Source of the DNA: Cladophialophora immunda
Taxonomy: Eukaryota > Ascomycota > Eurotiomycetes > Chaetothyriales > Herpotrichiellaceae
Direction of reading: 5' to 3'
Length of the DNA: 64,000 nt
Assembly: GCF_000835495.1 (NCBI RefSeq)
Contig: NW_015622541.1
Span: 2,790,001 to 2,854,000, forward strand
The first letter of the stretch is position 1, and each line of letters starts with the position of its first letter. The position numbers and the translations under genes were made by a program. Of this stretch, positions 45,431-56,549 are shown in pieces. The notes under the pieces are model-generated. The model was given only the letters and a program-made list of their open reading frames with translations, did not search any database and had not been told where the DNA came from.

Positions 45431-47630
45431 CTAGAAGTTCTCATGAGGATCATACGCAGTGAAAGTGGACCCAAAGTCGAGCGCTTCAGCGTTGTCCGGC
45501 AAGGTCCACTGTGAGCTGTCATATATTCCAGTTTCGTGATCAAAGGTAGGCTCGGCCAGTGATTCAAAGTCAAAAAGTTGCCAGGAAGTGTCCCAGATAT
45601 CGAAATCAGGTTGCCATTCACCTTGCTCTTGATGTATATCGTGACCCAAGCGCAACTTTTCCAGCTGTGCCGGACTTGGATACAGCAGACGAAGCAGTTC
45701 TGCATCCTGCGCCGGAGAAAAGCATGATACCGCCGTCGGGGACAAGACAGGCTCGAGGAGGGTGCCAAGGAGGCGCTCGTAGATACCTGCGTAAGCAGAG
45801 ACTTCTGGCCAGCCTTGGCCCGCGATCAACATAAAGTTAACCGTAAGCACCTTGGTCATGTCCAAGACATTGTGAGGAGCAAACTTCGCTCGGATAGCGT
45901 CGCATCCATGTCGTAGACAAAAGAGCACCACCATGGCGGCCTCGAGCGTGTAATGTGCTGATATCCACAGTCGCCGCAGGGAGCCAGAGGCGATTTGCTC
46001 GCGGTATGCTCCAGCTGCGGTGCAAGCAGCCTCAAAAGACACCAGGAGACTCGCTTCTGACGGTCTCGGCACCCTCGGCGAGGGTCGGTGCAAAATCATG
46101 AGCCCTCTAGAGAGTGCGAAATCAGGCGACTCAACCAATCCCGTAGTGTTGAGGCTCTGTGAGTGCCACTGTCTCAGTCTACGCTCCATATCGGTCAGCC
46201 AGCCGTCCCAGTCGAGTTGCTGAGGCAGAGGCTCTCCCTGGAAATGAATCTGCGTCATTTCCGAGAGCAACTGGTGATATTGAATTGAGCTGAGAAAGGC
46301 GACTGAGGCGCCAGTTTGGGGTAGCTGCGTATCGATGGTTGCATCAAGGGTAGTCAACGGTCTCTGGAGCGAGGAGCAAATGCTGCGATCAATGCAGTAC
46401 GCCGTCCAGAACACCAAACGACGCGTCTCGTTATCGTCAAGTCCATCAAACCCCATAATACCCACAGGTAGCTCACGGTGGAGGCCAAGTTCGATGCAGG
46501 CGCGCATGGCGACGCCAGAGAGCACCCATACGTTGGCAGATCGTGGCACAATGGTTGCGTACAGGGTAGCGAGGAGGATCGCTTGAACCCAAGTAACGTC
46601 AGAAGGGCAGCTGCTGAGACTGCTGAAGTGAGCAGCGCCTTCGATGAATAATGATGCCGACAGAGACATGCAACGAGTTTCGTGCACAGCATTAACGGTG
46701 TCGACGGTCAGCGCAATAGCTAGCACCAGATATGCTATGAGGAAGTGGTGCGAGGGGTCCACAAGGCCAGTAATCCCGCGTTCATGGTTCTCATGCTGCT
46801 CCGATGGCCAACCAAGACTAAGCCCAACGGCTTCAATGTGTCGGCGAAGTGCATCAGTATCGATTAGTGGATAGTGCGGCTGGAAGGCTGAGATATACTT
46901 GCGTACGAGTCCGCGTACGATTTCAGGCGGCATACGAGCAAGGGCGCTTGCACTGACCTTGACGCCGTCGTTTCTGTGCGTTGCGACAGGACTGGTTCCT
47001 CGTTGGCCGATCTGAGACAGCGAGGGCGTCATACCCAGGCGGACTCGCATCAGCAAGTCGGTCGCGCCTGAGACACTAGGCATATACGCCGAAACCAGCG
47101 ATTGCATGACAGAGCTTGATAGAATTTCCACACGTGAGAGCTCATTGTTGTCGAGCAACGCAGATTGTGTTGTTGCTGGACGAGCAGCATTTTCAATCTC
47201 ATCGCCAGGCTGGCTTCCCGGGCCATACGACTCATCCTGTCCACAGACATCCTGGACCACAGAAGATGATTCTAGCCGGGGCTCTGGCGCATTGACTTCG
47301 TCCAGGCTCCTCCTCCTCGCCAAGTCGGCCTCTAGCTGAGCAATTTGCTGCTCGAGGGAGAACAGGAAGCTGCGTGGGAGCTCATCAGCGCTCTGGGAAA
47401 CTCCTGTACAGGGTTTCCCGTTTCGTTGACAAGGCGAACACGATGGCAATCGCCGGTCGCACTACATAGCTGTCAGCTGGCTCGTTACTTTCACCGAATC
47501 CGTTGCTGCCCCCATCTTGGGCCTTTGCCTTGCCGCTCTCGGCAAGCTGTGCTTTGAGGAGACGAACCTTGATCTTACGGCGTCTGCAGCGCGCACATGA
47601 CCGAATAACTCTCTGGCAAGACGAATTCAT
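45431..47630 (-). CDS. Zn2Cys6 transcription factor with fungal-specific activator domain (II)
   Basis: 697 residues from exons 47630-47568 and 47461-45431. The zinc cluster is split by a 106-bp intron: exon 1 ends CARCRRRKIK and exon 2 begins CDRRLPSCSPCQRNGKPC, giving standard spacing Cys-x2-Cys-x6-Cys-x6-Cys-x2-Cys-x6-Cys. A coiled coil follows (FSLEQQIAQLEADLARRR), then a regulator middle region with LHRELPVGIMGFDGLDDNE, RLVFWTAYCIDRSIC and LQRPLTTLDATID blocks typical of fungal_trans domains. It would bind DNA as a dimer in the nucleus. It is head-to-head with the copper amine oxidase gene, 425 bp apart, which makes that gene the likeliest target by position. Confidence 0.92.
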
Positions 47631-48055
47631 GGGTGGCAATGACCGAGGAGCCCACAAAGATACGTGAGCCAGACAAGACTCAAAAGGTGGGAGGCTTCGC
47701 GGTTTCGGCTTTCAGCGTCTCAGGCCTGTGGACATATCTGTATGGTCACCTGTAATGACGCCAAGAAAGTCGCGCCGCACGGAGAGACGCGCTTCATCAA
47801 ATTGAACGACTGACGGGTCACCGCGACACTTCTTTGCCAGAGACCCCCTCCCTGACTTTGGTCAACTTATACGCCATAGCTCGGCTCATAACGATCTATG
47901 GGCATGGATGGTCCCAGCCGGAGCCTTGATATCGTCGGCTGGTCAGCCGGCCGGTCGTCACACGTTGGATATAGTCTGCCGATATTTCCGCAGGCTGTGT
48001 GTGATGAACCCAGCTCAACCAGTGCCGCTGTCGAATATGGCGTGAAGTACTCACG
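47631..48055. promoter_or_regulatory. Divergent promoter region, regulator II / copper amine oxidase
   Basis: 425 bp between the two start codons. It contains several CGG/CCG triplets (for example near 47930-47960, GTCGGC...CAGCCGGCCGG), the core recognised by many Zn2Cys6 proteins. No specific site can be assigned. Confidence 0.45.
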
Positions 48056-50289
48056 ATGCAGAAACAACTCCATCCTCTAGATCCGTTGAGGCCAGAGGAA
48101 ATCTCGCGGGTACGTCGAGATCAGTCTCTATTCTGCTACGAGTCTGACGAGTGGTCGAGCAGGCCTCGCAAATCCTCCGGCAATCTCAACCAAATGAGCA
48201 CATTGTTTTCAGGGTCATTACTCTGCAGGAGCCGGCCAAGTCGGTACTGCTTCCGTACCTGGAAGCAGAGCACCTTCACCAACCTCTGCCACAGCGTCCA
48301 CGCCGAGAAGCAATGGTGCAATTCTTTTCGGGCTCATCTGAGAACTTTTACCAAGTCATCATTGATTTGGATCGTGCCAGCATCGTTTCTGGGAAGGATC
48401 TCCGGGGCTATCACTCGTATACCGATTTTGAAGAGCAAACTCGTCTAGAGCAGTTGTGCCTATTCGATGATCGGATCTTGAAAGTGATTGAGAAACTTGC
48501 GTTGCCTGAGGGCGCCGTCATTAATGTTGAACCTTGGACGTATGCACCCGACGGGGTCGAGGATGCCATGCAGAGATTGACTATGGTACCAGTGATGTCC
48601 CTGATATCTTTTGAGAAGCGCTGATATGTATTCTGCAGTGTTACTTCTACATGAGCCTTTCTTCCAACGCTGATTCAAACCACTTTATGTATCCTCTCGA
48701 TTTCTGCGCCGAAGTATCTGACGATGGGATCAAGAAGATTTTCAAACTGCCTGGCACTGCCGAGGAGCGAGTGCAAGAACTCCGAGTCGAGGATATCAGG
48801 AGATTTGATCGCCGGAAGATCCATTCAGGCAGCGAGTACCATCCTGCCCTGAAACAAGACCACCGGACCTCAACCAAACCATACCAAGTTTGGCAACCAA
48901 AAGGACCTTCATTCCGCGTGCAAGGTCAAGTGGTTGAGTGGGAAAAATGGCGCTTCAGGGTGGGCTTCAATTATCGAGAAGGACTTACATTACACGACAT
49001 TACTTATGACAGCAGACGTCTGTTTTACCGATTATCTCTGTCGGAGATGTTCGTACCTTACGGTGATAGTCGAGCGCCGTATCCTCGAAAGGCGGCTTTC
49101 GATCTCGGCAATAATGGCGCTGGTATGAGTGCTAACAATCTAAAACTTGGTGGGGGTTTCAAAGTCACACAGCTGTGGAATTGCTTACTGACTGGGTCAC
49201 GCAGGTTGTGACTGTCTGGGGCACATCAAGTACTTCGACGCCTACCATAACACTCTAAAGGGACAGCCAGTCGTTCTGCCAAATGTCGTATGCTGCCACG
49301 AAATCGATGATGGCATTCTCTGGAAGCATACCAACTATCGTACACAGAATGCGGTTGTCACCAGGTCGAGGGTTCTTGTCTTACAGACCATCATCACTGT
49401 GGCGAATTACGAATATATTTTCGCATTCCACTTCACTCAGGCGGCGAGCGTACGCTATGAAGTCCGCGCAACAGGCATTCTCTCCACCGCGCCAATTGAA
49501 TTGAACGAACAAGTCCCTTACGGCAAGGTGGTCGCTCCTGGTGTCATGGCACCCTACCACCAGCATTTGTTTTCACTTCGTATTGATCCGTGGCTTGATG
49601 GCCAGAAAAACTCATTTGCTGTTTCCGAGTCAGTTCCCATGGCCCTAGATCCACACACCAACCCCTTCGGCGTCGGCTACACGACACGTTGCGACATTAT
49701 CGAATCCGAGTCAGCCCATGACCTCGACATCACAAAAGCACGCACATTCCGCATCATCAATGAGAACTCAATCAATCCCATCTCGGGCCGACCTGTGGGT
49801 TACGACATCGTGCCCAGCCCGGCCCAAATGCTGCTGGCGCACCCGTCCTCGTTCCACAGCAGACGCTCTGAATTCGCAGATCACGCCTTCTGGGTGACTC
49901 GCCATCATGATGGAGAGCTCTTCGCCGCTGGAGATCATACCATGCAATCTCAAGGAGGTCAGGGCATCGCATCATGGATCAAAGGAGAGAGGTCAGCGGG
50001 GCCTGCAGGGCAGCTATATCATCGTCCAGGGCCCCTCAGCGTACGAGATGATGATATCGTGGTGTGGCACACCTTCGGCACCACCCACAATCCACGGGTC
50101 GAGGATTGGCCGGTCATGCCAGAGGAGCGCATGACGGTCACTCTGAAGCCGAACGACTTCTTCGAGCGCAACCCCAGTCTCGACGTGCAACCGAGCCGAC
50201 AAGAAGACAACAAGAGCGTATTGGTGGTGGAAGACTCTGAATGTTGTGCAGACGCTCTGAAGTTTCGCTTGGGCGAAGGAAAGCTATAA
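48056..50289 (+). CDS. Copper amine oxidase (topaquinone type)
   Basis: 690 residues from exons 48056-48109, 48163-48585, 48639-49149 and 49205-50289 with introns of 53-55 bp. The active site is complete: catalytic base Asp about 314 (AAFDLGNNGAG), topaquinone precursor Tyr about 398 in TVANYEY, copper ligands His about 448 and 450 (YHQHLFSL) and a third His in TTHNPRVEDWPVMP. The 84-residue spacing between the base and the cofactor tyrosine is that of characterised enzymes. Known members oxidise primary amines to aldehydes, releasing ammonia and hydrogen peroxide, often in peroxisomes. The C-terminus is not an obvious peroxisomal SKL signal. The loop before the third copper ligand is slightly longer than usual. 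It is divergent from regulator II. Confidence 0.93.
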
Positions 50290-51330
50290 CAACTGTCGAT
50301 TTTTCCATTGTCATAATTTCATCATAGAGGACCGGCAAATATGAACGCCTCCATCCACGTCGTAGCCCGGCAATGAGGGCCTGTGTCACGGCTGGCGGAC
50401 CTTTATCTACTATAGTGCCTAAGAATCTGCCACTACTGGCGAGATATTCCGTCTTTTTGGCCGTAAGGCAGGGAGGGAATCGAGGCACTTATCCTGACAG
50501 CCTGGCTTCGCACGTTCCGCCAGGCCAACTTTGCACGCCCCTTGACGTAGCCAAAGCGGCGTGGTATCTCGCGAGTCCGCGCTGCTTGCAATGGAGGGAT
50601 GTTCCGGGGGAGCCCGCTTCGGATCGACTCAAAGAGGACTTGCACGGTGTACCTAGACCGAGAAATGTACGAGGTATAGCGAGGAGTTCAAGGTCTTGGT
50701 GACACATTGCGGACCGAAACCCACGCGTGCTATCGGCATAAATAGGGCCCATCTCGCACTTGGTCTACTTGTTGTCCCTGTGTTGTCCCTGTGTTATCCC
50801 TGTACACGCACCAGACTATGCACGCACAAAAGGCCACTCGCGCCTATGCAGCTCGGGACATTACGCCATTAAGGAAGGGCCTTTCAGTGACTTCCTCCTC
50901 TGTCTCCTTGTCAAATAAAACGAAAGGCCAAGCGAATACAGCTCGATCTCTGGGAATTTTCTCGCATTGCTCAAAGAAACTCTTGGTGGCTGATTCGAAA
51001 CAGCCAAGGTCGCTAATTTACATTGTGTAAGATCCTGTACTCTCCCAATTGAGAGATGTCTCTTTGCCCACTTGGACCTAGGGGAGGAAACCCAATCCAT
51101 GGGACTTTGAATGTTGTTACATTGATTGACATGCCCTACACCACTTGTGACTCAGTTACTCCAGTATGCGCTTTCGGTCTCTGAGAAGTCCCACAAGATA
51201 AGAAGAGAAGGAATGATAGACCTAATCCTGCCAGGAGATATCACCAGAACACCGCCGCTGAAAGTACAAAGGAAAGGAAGAAAGGGGGATATTTTGAATG
51301 GCTCACTGTACACAAAAGCACATCAGACCA
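50290..51330. other. Spacer after the amine oxidase
   Basis: About 1 kb without an intact gene. It contains a decayed dehydrogenase-like stretch (50475-50585), and a TGTTGTCCCTG unit repeated about three times near 50770-50800. Otherwise I see nothing. Confidence 0.5.
50475..50585 (+). pseudogene. Remnant of a short-chain dehydrogenase C-terminus
   Basis: The reading VPPGQLCTPLDVAKAAWYLAS resembles the conserved P-(L)G-R-x-(G/C)-x-P-x-D-V-A-x-x-x-x-(F/Y)-L-A-S block near the end of classical SDR enzymes. The flanking residues do not continue as an SDR: there is no nucleotide-binding TGxxxGxG or YxxxK motif nearby. I therefore read it as a truncated relic rather than a gene. Confidence 0.4.
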
Positions 51331-53226
51331 TTAGCGCGATCTCAAGCATGACAAGAGGTATTCCGCAGAGCTGGGCAGGTGAGGGCTGGCAAAGGCCAGG
51401 ATGCACACGTCGGTAATGCAGCCCAAAACAAAGACGCGCAAGAGAACGTTGGGGATGAACATGCTGGCCATGTGTCCTGAGACCATGAGGGTTGCGAACT
51501 TGAACAAAGAGGCCGACCTGGGCGGCGCAGGTGGGACTGTGACGATGTTGGTGGTCTCGCTGAAGATAGAAAAGGTGGGCGAAGGCATGCCGGGGGATGG
51601 CAGGCCAGGCGATGGAGGACCGTGGGATTGGAGTGCTGGAGAAAGGAGCTTAGCTGACGGCAGTGGGTGAAACGACCTATTCCGGGGAGGTATCGAAGTC
51701 TCATCCGCGACAACTTCTGGGAGAACTTCGTTGACGAGCGGGCTCCGTGCAAGGTTTTGCATCGACCAAGTGTCTTGCACGCCCAGAGAGAGCGATCTAT
51801 TCCGTGACATCAGGGTTTCCTTGCGAAGGACAGAGCTCACCGTTGACTTTACGTCAGATAGCTCGCTCCGACAGGACACAGTGGATGCACTGAAGTCGTT
51901 CCTGAGCACTTGTATTTGCCGCTGCAGGTCGTGGATCTCATCCATGGCGTGGTTGAGTCGTTTCTGCCACACCAGTTCACTGCACTGTGCGTATGCTGGT
52001 GGAGGGGTTGAGTACTGCCCCCAATTCAACAGTAATTGTTTCCTCTGGACAGCAGAAGTTGGCGTGCTGCCGTGTGGTCTGGGTGGCATGGTTGGATAGT
52101 TCAGGTTCGCAAATGTTAGATCAGTGACCATTGGACTGCCCCAGCTCGCAGTGCTACTGCTGACGGGCGTGAACTCGTCGTCTTCGAACCGCCAAGGAAT
52201 GTTTTCGAAAGTGGTCTTCAGAGATTTGATCAGCAAATCATTTGGACATGCGGTGTCGAGAGTCAGCCGGGTTGCGCGCGGAGTTGGAGGTGGCGTGTCT
52301 TCCTTGACACGCAAACGCTCCAGAGCGGATTTGACCACAGGAAGCAAATGAGTAACACCCCATTTACCGATGGAATCAATCCAGACGAGGAAGCTGCTGA
52401 AGTGATCATCCCTGCTGAGATCAAACTTGCATAGTGGCGACATGCAATAAACTTGACCATGGTCAATCCAGTGCATGTTCAGAATTGCAACTGTGTTGTC
52501 GATCGAACAGGAGAAAGCGATGGGTAATTCTGGCATCATCTGTCCTTTCCAAGCTTTGGCATACAACATCTGAAGAGCCCTGACACACCATGCACCGCCG
52601 ATAGCACATTGATTATTAGCAGCCTCGAGACGATGCTCCTTGTTGCCCCATGCGCGCTCAAAGACCATGAAGGGGCAATACAGAGCGGCGCCGGGCGAGA
52701 TGTACCCTGTTTCAAAATGAACAATAGTCCCTGTCGTCACCAACCACGAAGGTAGGACGGCTAGCTCCATTTTTGTGAAGGCCGAGCGGGCAAATCCACA
52801 CCCGAGACCACTGCGCGGGATGCTGAGCTCGTACAGCGGGCCCAGCTGATTGATAGCACGCTCGGGGAGTGCCTCCCTGCTGAAACAAGGGACCATGCAG
52901 CGAGCAAGTCGGGGTTCATCATCGATAGGTGGTAGCAGGTTGGGAGGGAAGAGGGGTGAAGGCCCAAATCCTCGGCCATTGACGACTTGTTCGCGAAATT
53001 GCTCCTTCTGCGGTTCATACTTGGCGACATCATGTAGCTCGGATTCGATCGCCGCCAGGAGCTTTGTAGGTAGTTTTTCCTTTGATGCAGAGTCCATGAC
53101 TCTGATGCGATGCTGTGCAAGCACTTGTTGACGAAACAACTTCCATGGTAGGTGGCTTCCGTCGTAGGAACAAGGGGGAAGGTCATCTTCCGTGGAAAGA
53201 GCAGTCGCACCACTGCTGGCTGACAT
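51331..53226 (-). CDS. DUF7924-like protein with C-terminal coiled coil and hydrophobic tail
   Basis: A single exon of 631 residues. Residues about 100-300 look like the fungal DUF7924 fold, a PD-(D/E)XK nuclease relative: RSGLGCGFARSAF, then LYCPFMVFERAWG, NNQCAIGGAWCVRAL, AFSCSIDNTVAILNMHW and HFSSFLVWIDSIGKWG. The metal-binding Asp expected before GF is Gly, and the Glu-x-Lys position reads ERA, so nuclease activity is doubtful. A helical region (KRLNHAMDEIHDLQRQIQVL) suggests a coiled coil. The last 70 residues are hydrophobic (FIPNVLLRVFVLGCITDVCILAF), a probable membrane anchor. The function is unknown. A relative is encoded about 1.4 kb upstream on the same strand. Confidence 0.7.
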   Translation of the reverse strand: MSASSGATALSTEDDLPPCSYDGSHLPWKLFRQQVLAQHRIRVMDSASKEKLPTKLLAAIESELHDVAKYEPQKEQFREQVVNGRGFGPSPLFPPNLLPPIDDEPRLARCMVPCFSREALPERAINQLGPLYELSIPRSGLGCGFARSAFTKMELAVLPSWLVTTGTIVHFETGYISPGAALYCPFMVFERAWGNKEHRLEAANNQCAIGGAWCVRALQMLYAKAWKGQMMPELPIAFSCSIDNTVAILNMHWIDHGQVYCMSPLCKFDLSRDDHFSSFLVWIDSIGKWGVTHLLPVVKSALERLRVKEDTPPPTPRATRLTLDTACPNDLLIKSLKTTFENIPWRFEDDEFTPVSSSTASWGSPMVTDLTFANLNYPTMPPRPHGSTPTSAVQRKQLLLNWGQYSTPPPAYAQCSELVWQKRLNHAMDEIHDLQRQIQVLRNDFSASTVSCRSELSDVKSTVSSVLRKETLMSRNRSLSLGVQDTWSMQNLARSPLVNEVLPEVVADETSIPPRNRSFHPLPSAKLLSPALQSHGPPSPGLPSPGMPSPTFSIFSETTNIVTVPPAPPRSASLFKFATLMVSGHMASMFIPNVLLRVFVLGCITDVCILAFASPHLPSSAEYLLSCLRSR

Positions 53227-54660
53227 GCTTGCCCAGGGTTTGTGAGAAAGAGAGTTTGGGGGAGCAGGGCGTCTGGATGGTAGAATGCGAACAGGGCCTT
53301 GGTGTAGGTCAAAGACCCCAGACAGTGGCGATGGAAGAAGACCTGATGCAGCGTTGGGGAGCGCGGATGGGCTTTAAGGGCTGGCCTCCGGACCAGCCAT
53401 CAGCCGACTGCGAATGCATGCGTGTGAAATACTCGAAAGCGCCCAGGTGATAGAGAAAATTCGTCCAGCAAAAGTGAAACAAGCATACCCCCCTACATCG
53501 GGCTTTCTCCCTAGCAGAGGCTGCAGTAACAAAGGAGGCTGGTGGCTGAACCTTGCGTCTGTAGGCACGTGCTGTGCATATTTGCTCGAGCTTATGGTCC
53601 ATTGGCGGGGGAATCTGCCCGGAATTGCAAGTCCCAACGAGAGTATGTGCGGAGAGACGACAGGTCATCAGGTCGTCGGCCTCCAGATACGCTGGTATTC
53701 TCCTGAAGACCAGGTGGTGCAGTGGAGAGAGGTGAAGCGGCAAGAGATCAGGCTCCGCCCATCGGGTGACTGCTGTTGTTCACCACTCACTATGAAGCCA
53801 GGCTGGGCCATGTCAGGTGTCCATGTGCCTTAGACGAGGATATGCAAGCAAGTCAAGCTGAGCTTCGGTGTGACTGAGCTGAAACGTGGCTGGCGCGTAA
53901 TGCTGGTAGTTTGTTCGCGAGGGATGTGGTCGATATTAAGGTCAAGCAAAGCACCACCCACCGCCTCCCCGGGCGCTTAGAGAGCCACCAGTCATACGAC
54001 GACAATTCATGCAGAATCCTCTTATCACACCGCAAGCGAGACATCCATCTGCAGGTCGCTGAAGACGGGAGCTGCAGTCGGAAGGGAAATAGCACATCAT
54101 GCCCAGCCCTTTCTTCTAAATTGAGTTGTTCGGCGCCATGAGGCGAGCCGGGGAGAGGATACCAGTGGATGCTAAGATGCACCCACTGTGTTCTTCCAAA
54201 GGATGGCCAGTGCGCTCATCCTCTACCCAGGTCTGCACGTCACTTAGCCAATCTAACCCTTGACGTCCCAGATGTTCTGGTTGCATCACTAGCCTCAGCC
54301 TCGTCCTCCGTCCTTCCCCAGCTTCCCACCCCCGTCACACAGGAAAACACCTGTACGCAACTGCCTGCAACTCGAGGAGTCGGTCCCTCTTCACCTCCTG
54401 GCGGCAATGCGAGGAGTCCTTCAGACTTGTCGGGAAGTGCCTGCCCCCCGAAAGCCTCATCACATCACGCCCGACTGGTATCAGGGAAGGGTGCAGGTTA
54501 CACTAAGCCTCGACAAGGCCAGATGTGTTGTTCATGGAATAAATCAGCTTTTGCACAAAGTCGTCGTACTCGTTAAGCGCTATCCAAATTCCTCCGCCAT
54601 TTCCAATCCGATTAGACCAGTCCTGACTCCAGACAAATGCAATGCCTCCTCCAGACCCGA
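53227..54660. other. Spacer between two DUF7924-like genes
   Basis: About 1.4 kb. There are open plus-strand stretches at 53414-53833 and 54169-54576, but their translations show no domain, biased codon use or conserved motif, and they could be chance. This region may contain the promoter of the 631-residue gene and the 3' UTR of the next. Confidence 0.45.
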
Positions 54661-55797
54661 CTAGAATGCCCTAGCCCACCGGGGCAAGCTTTCCGCTATG
54701 ACGCCTTTGATGATGCTTGCACGGCTTCTGGGGGGATTTTTGAAGTTGGAAAGCTCGGGTGGGTCATATGGCACCCTGTTCTGGGCCATGTTGTCTCTGC
54801 ACAGCTTCACACGCTTGTCAAACGCGCTCAACAGGTCGCTGATGGACTGCAGCCTGCAATTTTCTGCCCATACCAGGATGCTGCTGATCCGACCAGCCAT
54901 GGATTCGACGTCTTTGTCGTTGTCAAGCCGATATGTTCTAATCACCGCCACAGCGTGAGGCAAGCAGCCTTCCGAGTTGTGGGTGTTGAGGCAAGCTGTC
55001 TTGCCGTTGATGGAGAGGGAAAAGGACTGCGCAGCTTTGCTCAAGCGCCAGAGGAAATTCATGTCACTATAGTACCTCTGCGGCTCCTCGGCAACCCCAG
55101 CGAAGATCATCAATGCGTTGTTGCATGTCGCTGTCGACCCAGCGGAGGCGTTTCGAGCAGCGAGCATTGATTCATCCTGCGCTTCCACAATGAAAAATGG
55201 CCAATAGACGTCTGGCACCGGTTGGGAGAGCTTGGCGAGATTACAGGGCTCGTTGTGACGGTTCGAGATGATGCCGTGCTGCAACTCCAGTTGATGCGAG
55301 GAGAATGCGCTGCTTGAATAGCCTAGAGTGATGGTGGGTTTGGGGGTTGGCATCTGCATCTTCCACCCACCCTCGACCTCAAAGTCGGGCACTTCGTCCG
55401 GTACACCATCCCGATGGAAAAGAGTGTTCGTCCGACACTTCATGATCCTGTGGTTCTTGGCCACCGAGACCAGGAGTGGTAGGAGGAGGTCTGTCATCTC
55501 TTTGGCGCTCACCGACTTCCGACTTCTGACTTGCTGGGCGAATTTGGTCGCTTCGGAACTGGGACGCTGCGTTTCGCCATATGGCATACCGAGGGCAAAT
55601 GCCAACCGGCTCCATCTCTCGTCGTCCATCTGTCTGTCCTCGACAATAATGTGGTTCGGCTCGAGGGTGGTCGACCGATAATCGGACGAACCGAACGAAG
55701 CTCTTCTCTCTGACACATTGCTCTTGCTTGATGACGAGGGTTTGCGAATGTGACTTCGTAAGCTGGTAATCGTGGTTCTCGAGAGGTCACGCATCAT
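54661..55797 (-). CDS. DUF7924-like protein (short form)
   Basis: A single exon of 378 residues. After a Ser/Arg-rich head, residues about 80-330 follow the same fold as the 631-residue neighbour: MTDLLLPLLVSVAKNH, PKPTITLGYSSSAFSSHQLE, VYWPFFIVEAQDESML, NNALMIFAG, SFSLSINGKTACLNTHN and RISSILVWAENCRLQSI. The family usually has Asp in PKPDITxGY; here it is Thr, and the Glu-x-Lys reads EAQ. The catalytic metal site therefore appears broken in both neighbours. The role is unknown. I cannot see an intron. The two genes probably arose by old duplication, but they are strongly diverged. Confidence 0.72.
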   Translation of the reverse strand: MMRDLSRTTITSLRSHIRKPSSSSKSNVSERRASFGSSDYRSTTLEPNHIIVEDRQMDDERWSRLAFALGMPYGETQRPSSEATKFAQQVRSRKSVSAKEMTDLLLPLLVSVAKNHRIMKCRTNTLFHRDGVPDEVPDFEVEGGWKMQMPTPKPTITLGYSSSAFSSHQLELQHGIISNRHNEPCNLAKLSQPVPDVYWPFFIVEAQDESMLAARNASAGSTATCNNALMIFAGVAEEPQRYYSDMNFLWRLSKAAQSFSLSINGKTACLNTHNSEGCLPHAVAVIRTYRLDNDKDVESMAGRISSILVWAENCRLQSISDLLSAFDKRVKLCRDNMAQNRVPYDPPELSNFKNPPRSRASIIKGVIAESLPRWARAF

Positions 55798-56549
55798 GGG
55801 GGATGGTCGGAGCCCGCACTCAGGCTGACCTCTGTAAGTTGGAGCCTGTGAAGTTCGAATAGCTGTGGACGTATGCTCCCGGAGTGGGTGAGGCAGCCGA
55901 TGAAGAGGCCTTGGGCGTCTTATATCCAGCCCTCATAATGACCGTCACCGGGCGTCATTGCCGCTCAGCCCCCTGAGGAAGCGCTCAAAGGAGGCTCTTT
56001 TGTCGGTGGATTCATTTCTATGGCCTTTAAATGTCGTGGTCGGGCGCCGTGGGGGAAGAGGGCCGCATGCTGGCTGCAGTCCGCCGAGCGCCAGACCGGC
56101 CAATGAATGGCTTCCATAAGGCTGTAGGCGGCTACGAGGCTGGCCAGGCTGTCATTCTTCATCCCAGCTGGGTAAAATTGCTGCATCTGAATTGGGATCT
56201 TCACGCTTGTACTACGGGCTGAGGTCCCTCGCACCTTTCGCCCCGTCCATCCATCTCCCCCTTGGTCGGATTCGCAATTCCTGCGGACTAAAATTGGATC
56301 CAGACACGCAAAGGGCCGAGCCCTCTCCGCTTACTCAATCCTCCACGACCCCCGCAAAGGACCAAGAAGTCTAGACCTGCGCTGCTTACACAACACCTCT
56401 GGAGTCTGCCCGGCCTATCCCAGTCGGGCGTGGCCTTCTAGCGAGTCGCGTATCGTCATATTACGGCATGGAAACCACACTGCACTCGCTCAAGAGAGCA
56501 AAGATGCATACGAGAAGCCATCACCAGTACACGGCGAGCGATCGACTAT
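55798..56549. other. Divergent spacer, no gene seen
   Basis: About 750 bp between the short DUF7924-like gene (minus) and the glyoxalase-like gene (plus). It should hold both promoters. No reading frame of note. Confidence 0.5.

Noticed and set aside
53414..54576. Plus-strand open stretches of 135-139 codons
   Set aside because: No domain, no conserved-looking motif and no sensible start context; likely chance in GC-balanced spacer.
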